Source of the DNA: UBA1425 sp051881715
GTDB taxonomy: Bacteria > Bacillota > Clostridia > Oscillospirales > Acutalibacteraceae
DNA length: 26,591 nt
NCBI GenBank assembly: GCA_051881715.1
Contig: JBJEQK010000184.1
Location: 1 to 26,591 of the forward strand
Direction of reading: 5' to 3'
Each line of letters opens with the position of its first letter. The first letter of the stretch is position 1. This document shows, one piece after another, positions 22,370-26,591 of the stretch. A model generated the notes under the pieces. The model did not search any database. It was given only the letters and a program-made list of their open reading frames with translations, and was not told the DNA's origin. The translations under genes and the position numbers were made by a program.

Positions 22370-22409
22370 AAAAAGGCAGTCGGTTCACAACAGAACCAAC
22401 TGCCTTTTT
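22370..22409 (+). terminator. Terminator of the aro operon
   Basis: AAAAAGGCAGT (22370-22380) pairs with ACTGCCTTTTT (22399-22409), with an inner GGTTC/GAACC helix. The symmetrical A and T runs also make it usable for the convergent TVP38-like gene, which ends at 22417. Confidence 0.88.
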
Positions 22410-22416
22410 GTGTGAT

Positions 22417-23130
22417 TTATGTGCAGGATGCATTCTTTTTCTTGTTTATTTTTCCCATAACGACCGCCGCTATCACAGCGAACAGCAGAATCGGCAGAAC
22501 ATACAAAAACGAGAGCGGATTGCTCACATCCCCTTTTGCGCCCAAAAGCGTCCACAAAAGATTCAGCGGAAGCATACCGACATTGGCAGCCAAAAAATAT
22601 CTCGCAAAAGGAAGATCCATGGCACCGAAAATTAAGCTGCTCACATCTGACGGCATACAGCCGGAGGCTTTGATCAGGAAAACGATCGTGAAATCGTTTT
22701 GACCTGCAAAATTGTCGATCTTTTGTACCGCTTTAAATTTCTTCTTTAAGGTATCGACCATACTTTTTCCCGTGAATTTTCCGAGATAATACGGCAAAAT
22801 CAGGCTCAGTGCCGTTGCAACAAGGTTGATAAGCCATGCCATGACCAAGTGACCGCGGAACAGGATGCCGGTCAGGGCAAATAAAACTGCAGGCGGAAAA
22901 ACCAGCGCAAAAGATTTGACAACGGAGAAAACGATCAGAATCAACGCCACCATCCAAAGTGCGCCGAGAAGCCGTATCTGCTCGGCCAGCTGCTGCACAT
23001 TTTTTAGGCTGATGTTGTACTTACGCATCATCAAAACCCCAAAAACAACCATAACGACCATCAGCAGGATCGCAACGATCTGCAGCGCTTTGATAAGCTT
23101 ATCCGTATTCAGTTTACCCTTGGTTTTCAT
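22417..23130 (-). CDS. TVP38/TMEM64 (VTT-domain) membrane protein
   Basis: The 237-residue polytopic membrane protein has an N-terminal helix at about 15-35. The VTT/DedA-like core contains FPPAVLFALTGILFRG, LPYYLGKFTGK and FLIKASGCMPSDVSSLIFGAM, and a last helix precedes KINKKK. Members of this superfamily are linked to lipid scrambling or export and membrane homeostasis; the substrate here is unknown. ATG 23130 has GGAGG 6 nt upstream. The probable promoter is TTTACA-16-TATACT. It stands alone between the aro operon and the GH38 gene. Confidence 0.85.
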   Translation of the reverse strand: MKTKGKLNTDKLIKALQIVAILLMVVMVVFGVLMMRKYNISLKNVQQLAEQIRLLGALWMVALILIVFSVVKSFALVFPPAVLFALTGILFRGHLVMAWLINLVATALSLILPYYLGKFTGKSMVDTLKKKFKAVQKIDNFAGQNDFTIVFLIKASGCMPSDVSSLIFGAMDLPFARYFLAANVGMLPLNLLWTLLGAKGDVSNPLSFLYVLPILLFAVIAAVVMGKINKKKNASCT

Positions 23131-23197
23131 GGAACGCCTCCGTTTCCGTATGTTGAGTTTTATGCGGATGCTGATTCTATTCTACAGCAATAAAACA

Positions 23198-23225
23198 AGT
23201 ATATCATATTGTCTAAAAATGTAAA
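23198..23225 (-). promoter_or_regulatory. Promoter of the TVP38-like gene
   Basis: On the minus strand TTTACA (23225-23220) and TATACT (23203-23198) are 16 nt apart, divergent from the GH38 promoter. Confidence 0.55.
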
Positions 23226-23232
23226 GAGTCTA

Positions 23233-23261
23233 TTGCAAAAAAAGCTGTTATCCTGTATAAT
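23233..23261 (+). promoter_or_regulatory. Promoter of the GH38 gene
   Basis: TTGCAA (23233-23238) and consensus TATAAT (23256-23261) are 17 nt apart. Transcription would start near 23268, at the edge of the inverted repeat. Confidence 0.75.
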
Positions 23262-23271
23262 TATGTTTGAT

Positions 23272-23302
23272 TTGTTGGTTCACTTTTGTTGAACCGCAAC
23301 AA
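23272..23302 (+). promoter_or_regulatory. Inverted repeat in the GH38 leader, possible operator
   Basis: TTGTT-GGTTCA (23272-23282) and TGAACC-GC-AACAA (23290-23302) are complementary apart from a 2-nt GC insertion and surround the loop CTTTTGT. It lies between the -10 box and the ribosome site, a common place for a repressor operator, and could also form an mRNA hairpin. Confidence 0.5.
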
Positions 23303-23332
23303 AACCTACCAAAAGAAAAGAGAGAGAAAGCT

Positions 23333-26300
23333 ATGCAGTCTTTAAATCCGAGAGTTTTAAAGTTTCAGATCAGCAGAATCGAGCCCTATCTCACCACGGA
23401 CAGCGTGGAGATCCCCGAGTGGGATAGCTACACGGGTATGCACGTCAGCCCCAACAACATCGTTTTGGATGATGCGCCGCACACCACGATGACGTTGGGG
23501 GATCGGTGGATGGTCGGCTATGACGAAACACGGTATTTTGAAGCTACCGTTACCGTCCCGAAAACCCTTGCCGGGAAAAAGGTCTATCTCACCATCGACT
23601 TCGGCGGCGAATCCATTGTGCGTATCAACGGCAAGATCGTCGGCGCCGTCAGTTCCCGTGAAAATTCCGGCTGGGTGCACAGAACCGAGATTCTCTTCCA
23701 TAAACCGTTTCAGGGCGGCGAGGTGCTGCATATTCAGGTAGAGGGCACCGTCGATACCGCTGCCTATTCCGGCTACAATGCCGCCGGACAAAGACCCTGC
23801 CTCGCCTGCGAGAACGGCATGGATTACAAAATGTGCTCCGCTAAACTTTACGCCGTAGACGAAGCTGCCGAAAAGTTCTGGTTCGACATCAACGCCGCAT
23901 TCGGCGTCTACGAAAACACAGACGACAACTATGTCAAAACACGCCTGTTCTATGCCGCAGACGATGCACTGCACACGCTGGACTTCGATCTGGGCAAGGA
24001 AGCTTTCCTCGCCAGCGTTCCTAAGGCACAGGCAGTTTTGGACGATCGCCTTGCAAAGATCGACTATGCAACACCCGGTGAAATCCTCGTGGCCGGTCAC
24101 AGCCATATCGACGTTGCATGGCTTTGGACTATCAAAGAGGTGATCCGAAAGACGGCGCGTACTTTTTCCAACAACCTGTCCCTGATGGACAACTATTCCG
24201 ACTTCAAATTTTCGCAAAGTCAAGCTGTCTTGTACGATTTTATGAAAAAGTACTACCCGGACATTTTTGAAAAAATCAAGGAAAAGGTCAAGGCAGGTCA
24301 ATGGGAAGTGCTGGGCAATGCATGGGTCGAAGCCGATACCAACATCGCCAGCGGCGAATCCCTGATTCGTCAGCTTCTGTACGGCAGAGAATTCTTCCTC
24401 AAGGAGTTTGGCGTTGAATCCGAGGTGTATTCCCTCCCCGACTGCTTTGGCTTTACCTGGGCACTGCCGCAGATCATCAAGCGCTCCGGTATGAAATACT
24501 TCTTCACCTCCAAGCTGACCTATAACGATACCAACGAATTCCCCGTCAGCACCTTCCGCTGGAAATCCCACAGCGGTGACGAAGTGCTCTCCTATATGCT
24601 CAAGGAATCCTACAACGGGGATAACCAGCCCGATTACCTGATGAACGTGCGCAGAAGAAATTCCCAGAACGCAGTTGTCGATGTCTCCCTCGGGATGTTC
24701 GGCTACGGGGACGGCGGCGGCGGATGCACCTTTAACCAGCTGGAACGCGGCAAAAGCATCTCTAAAATGCCCGGCATTGCCAAGGTCACCAACGGCACCA
24801 TCACGGAATTCTTCAAAAAGATTGAGGACAAGTACGACGATCTGCCCGTGTGGGACGGGGAATTGTACTACGAGAACCACCGCGGCACCTTTACCAGTCA
24901 GGCATTCATCAAAAAGAACAACCGACGCGGCGAGTTCCGGCTGCGCAATGCAGAGCTGTTCTCTGTGCTGACCGGCACGGATACCAAGGATAAGCTGGAA
25001 GAGATTTGGAAGATTCTTCTGACCAACCAGTTCCACGATATTCTTCCCGGCACCTCCATCCACGAAGCCATGGAGGAATGCCGCGAAAACTACAAGACCA
25101 TGCACAAAATGCTGGACGATGTGGACAGCGCACTGATTCCCGCCTTTAACGCAAATATCCGCCCGAAGGACAACAGTATCGTTGTACGTAATGTGCTGAA
25201 CTGGACGTACAGTAGCTTGGTTCGCGTTGCCGTTGCAGACAGCGTTGCCGGGATCACCGATTCCGACGGCAAGGCACTTCCCTGCACCGTGAAGGACGGT
25301 GTGCTCACGTTCTACGCAGAGGATGTCCCCGCGCTGGGCTACAAGGTGTTCCCCCTGACGGAAAAGCCGGCACAGTTTGCCTGTGTCACTGCCACGGAAA
25401 ACATGCTGGAAAATCAGTATCTGAAAGTCAGCATTGACGAAAACGGTCTGCTGGACGAGGTCTACGATAAGATTGCCGGCCGGCAAATCCTTACGGGCAA
25501 GGGCAATCTGCTTTCCGTTTCTTTTGACAAGCCCTTGAGTGAAAGCGCATGGAATCTGGAATACGACTACCAGAAGAAGTTCTGGGAGCTGACAGAAGCC
25601 GATTCCGTTGCTGTCATAGAATCGTCCCCTGTGCGCGGCGTTGTCCGTGTGGTTCGTCATTTCCACGAATCCACCATAACGCAGGATTACATCTTGGAGT
25701 ACAACAAGCCTACGCTGGACTTCGAGACCACGGTGGACTGGCACGAGCGGGAAAAGGTTCTCAAAGCGGCATTTCCCGTGGATATTCGCAGCAGAACCGC
25801 CTGCTGTGAGATCGCCCACGGCGCCGCTGAATATCCGACCCACCGCAACACCCCCTTTGATCTGGCGAAGTTCGAGTTCTGCGCACACAAGTGGGCAGAT
25901 CTTTCCGAGGGCGGTTACGGCGTGAGCCTGCTCAATGACTGCAAATACGGCTATAACGTATATGAAAATGTCATGAAGATCACCCTGATGCGCGGTCCGT
26001 GTATGCCTGATCCCATGGGCGACATCGGCATCAGCACCTTCCGCTACTCCCTGTATCCCCACAGCGGCACATGGCGCGAAGCGGAAACCGTGAAGCTCGG
26101 CTACATTGAGAACAATCCACTGCAAGCGGACTTTGTTCCGGGCGCAAACGGCTCGGATACGCAAAAGACCTACAGCTCCATTTCTGCTGAGAACATCGTA
26201 CTCGATGCAGTGAAGCCCGCGCAGGACGGCAACGGCGTAATTGTGCGTATGTACGAAGCCGAAACCAGACACAGCACCGTCAGCGCAAAGTTTGATCTCG

Positions 26301-26425
26301 ACTACAGCAAAGTGATCGAGTGCAACCTGATGGAATGCGACGAGCAGGAGATCCCCTGCGCAGACAAGGAGTTTACTTTCCGCATTAAGCCCCACGAAGT
26401 CAAAACCTTCCGTCTTGTAAAATAA
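23333..26425 (+). CDS. GH38 alpha-mannosidase
   Basis: The 1030-residue protein has an N-terminal beta domain (about 1-245) and a GH38 catalytic domain starting at GHSHIDVAWLW. His258 and Asp260 match the metal ligands, and PDCFGF has Asp370 as the likely nucleophile. The three-helix middle domain contains NQFHDILPGTSI, and a large C-terminal beta region follows. The enzymes are metal-dependent retaining alpha-mannosidases; bacterial forms trim mannose from N-glycan-like oligosaccharides. There is no signal peptide, so it acts in the cytoplasm. ATG 23333 has a modest AGAGAG site; the longer frame from 23267 overlaps the promoter start region and is unlikely. It has its own promoter and terminator. 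Its substrate range probably complements the GH125 operon at 4371-7882. Confidence 0.93.
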   Translation: MQSLNPRVLKFQISRIEPYLTTDSVEIPEWDSYTGMHVSPNNIVLDDAPHTTMTLGDRWMVGYDETRYFEATVTVPKTLAGKKVYLTIDFGGESIVRINGKIVGAVSSRENSGWVHRTEILFHKPFQGGEVLHIQVEGTVDTAAYSGYNAAGQRPCLACENGMDYKMCSAKLYAVDEAAEKFWFDINAAFGVYENTDDNYVKTRLFYAADDALHTLDFDLGKEAFLASVPKAQAVLDDRLAKIDYATPGEILVAGHSHIDVAWLWTIKEVIRKTARTFSNNLSLMDNYSDFKFSQSQAVLYDFMKKYYPDIFEKIKEKVKAGQWEVLGNAWVEADTNIASGESLIRQLLYGREFFLKEFGVESEVYSLPDCFGFTWALPQIIKRSGMKYFFTSKLTYNDTNEFPVSTFRWKSHSGDEVLSYMLKESYNGDNQPDYLMNVRRRNSQNAVVDVSLGMFGYGDGGGGCTFNQLERGKSISKMPGIAKVTNGTITEFFKKIEDKYDDLPVWDGELYYENHRGTFTSQAFIKKNNRRGEFRLRNAELFSVLTGTDTKDKLEEIWKILLTNQFHDILPGTSIHEAMEECRENYKTMHKMLDDVDSALIPAFNANIRPKDNSIVVRNVLNWTYSSLVRVAVADSVAGITDSDGKALPCTVKDGVLTFYAEDVPALGYKVFPLTEKPAQFACVTATENMLENQYLKVSIDENGLLDEVYDKIAGRQILTGKGNLLSVSFDKPLSESAWNLEYDYQKKFWELTEADSVAVIESSPVRGVVRVVRHFHESTITQDYILEYNKPTLDFETTVDWHEREKVLKAAFPVDIRSRTACCEIAHGAAEYPTHRNTPFDLAKFEFCAHKWADLSEGGYGVSLLNDCKYGYNVYENVMKITLMRGPCMPDPMGDIGISTFRYSLYPHSGTWREAETVKLGYIENNPLQADFVPGANGSDTQKTYSSISAENIVLDAVKPAQDGNGVIVRMYEAETRHSTVSAKFDLDYSKVIECNLMECDEQEIPCADKEFTFRIKPHEVKTFRLVK

Positions 26426-26433
26426 AATCAAGG

Positions 26434-26481
26434 AACACCTGCTTGCTGCACCCGGAAGTGCATTGCAAGCAGGTGTTTTTT
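26434..26481 (+). terminator. Terminator of the GH38 gene
   Basis: AACACCTGCTTGC (26434-26446) pairs with GCAAGCAGGTGTT (26465-26477), with an inner TGCA/TGCA helix, followed by TTTT. It is 8 nt after the stop codon. Confidence 0.9.
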
Positions 26482-26491
26482 CATAATAAAT

Positions 26492-26591
26492 CATCACGGA
26501 TTTCTGTGGGCTAAAAAGTTTCGCTCAAGCCTTTTCAAAGGCTTGCAGATTCCAAAGGCGGCGCCTTTGGTCGCCGACCGCAGTCGGCGAA
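26492..26591. repeat. Multi-hairpin intergenic repeat, copy 2 (cut by window end)
   Basis: This is an ungapped match to 4142-4241 with about 7 differences in 100 bases. It includes complete hairpins H1, H2 and H3. As with copy 1, it begins shortly after an intrinsic terminator of a plus-strand gene. H4 and H5, if present, lie beyond the window. Confidence 0.8.

Noticed and set aside
23357..26497. 1046-codon open frame opposite the GH38 gene
   Set aside because: It is a shadow of the GH38 coding region; it extends through the terminator and has no ribosome site or recognisable domain.
1..26591. CRISPR array, tRNA or rRNA genes, prophage genes
   Set aside because: I looked for regular spacer repeats, tRNA cloverleaf ends and conserved rRNA stretches and saw none.

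Overview
The window looks like a chromosomal segment of a gut-type Gram-positive Clostridia bacterium, probably Oscillospiraceae/Ruminococcaceae-like. This is inferred from near-consensus sigma-A promoters, AGGAGG-type ribosome sites with some TTG/GTG starts, a YlmH homologue, a YfhO/CsbB-like pair, a tandem glycine riboswitch, and cytoplasmic GH38 and GH125 mannosidases. Base composition appears mixed to moderately high GC. I see no phage, integrase, transposase, tRNA, rRNA or CRISPR array.

Layout. (1) 1-4117, plus strand: the end of an unknown gene, then a YfhO-family membrane glycosyltransferase, a CsbB/GtrB-like polyprenyl-phosphate glycosyltransferase and an overlapping thioredoxin. (2) 4142-4327: a multi-hairpin intergenic repeat whose first 100 nt recur at 26492-26591. 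(3) 4371-7882, minus strand: a two-gene glycan-degradation operon (unassigned glycoside hydrolase plus GH125 exo-mannosidase). (4) 7948-8832: promoter, tandem glycine riboswitch, terminator and a UPF0126 glycine-transporter-like membrane protein. (5) 8824-9510: trmO, convergent with it. (6) 9579-14360: mostly cell-envelope genes. They are a Thr-rich membrane protein, a secreted protein of unknown function flanked by two 43-bp palindromic repeats, a CAP-domain protein, ylmH and a lipoprotein. (7) 14514-22409: an aromatic amino acid operon, leader peptide - pheA - aroB - aroC - aroE/aroK fusion - aroA - tyrA - aroF, with its own promoter and terminator. (8) 22417-23130: a TVP38/TMEM64-family membrane protein on the minus strand. 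(9) 23233-26481: a GH38 alpha-mannosidase with its own promoter, a palindromic leader and a terminator.

How the genes work together. The aro operon encodes every step from PEP plus erythrose-4-phosphate to phenylpyruvate and 4-hydroxyphenylpyruvate except 3-dehydroquinate dehydratase. It is preceded by a 56-codon leader ORF with 11 Phe/Tyr codons in an 18-codon stretch. That leader is followed by a strong terminator and a possible competing antiterminator, the layout of classical ribosome-mediated attenuation. This is the most interesting signal in the window. GH125, the unassigned hydrolase and GH38 lack signal peptides and probably trim imported mannose-containing oligosaccharides, but no transporter is in the window. 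The YfhO/GT2 pair matches the known lipid-carrier route for decorating cell-surface polymers.

Limits: everything here was read by eye. Family assignments rest on recognised motifs, and no alignment, folding or database search was run.
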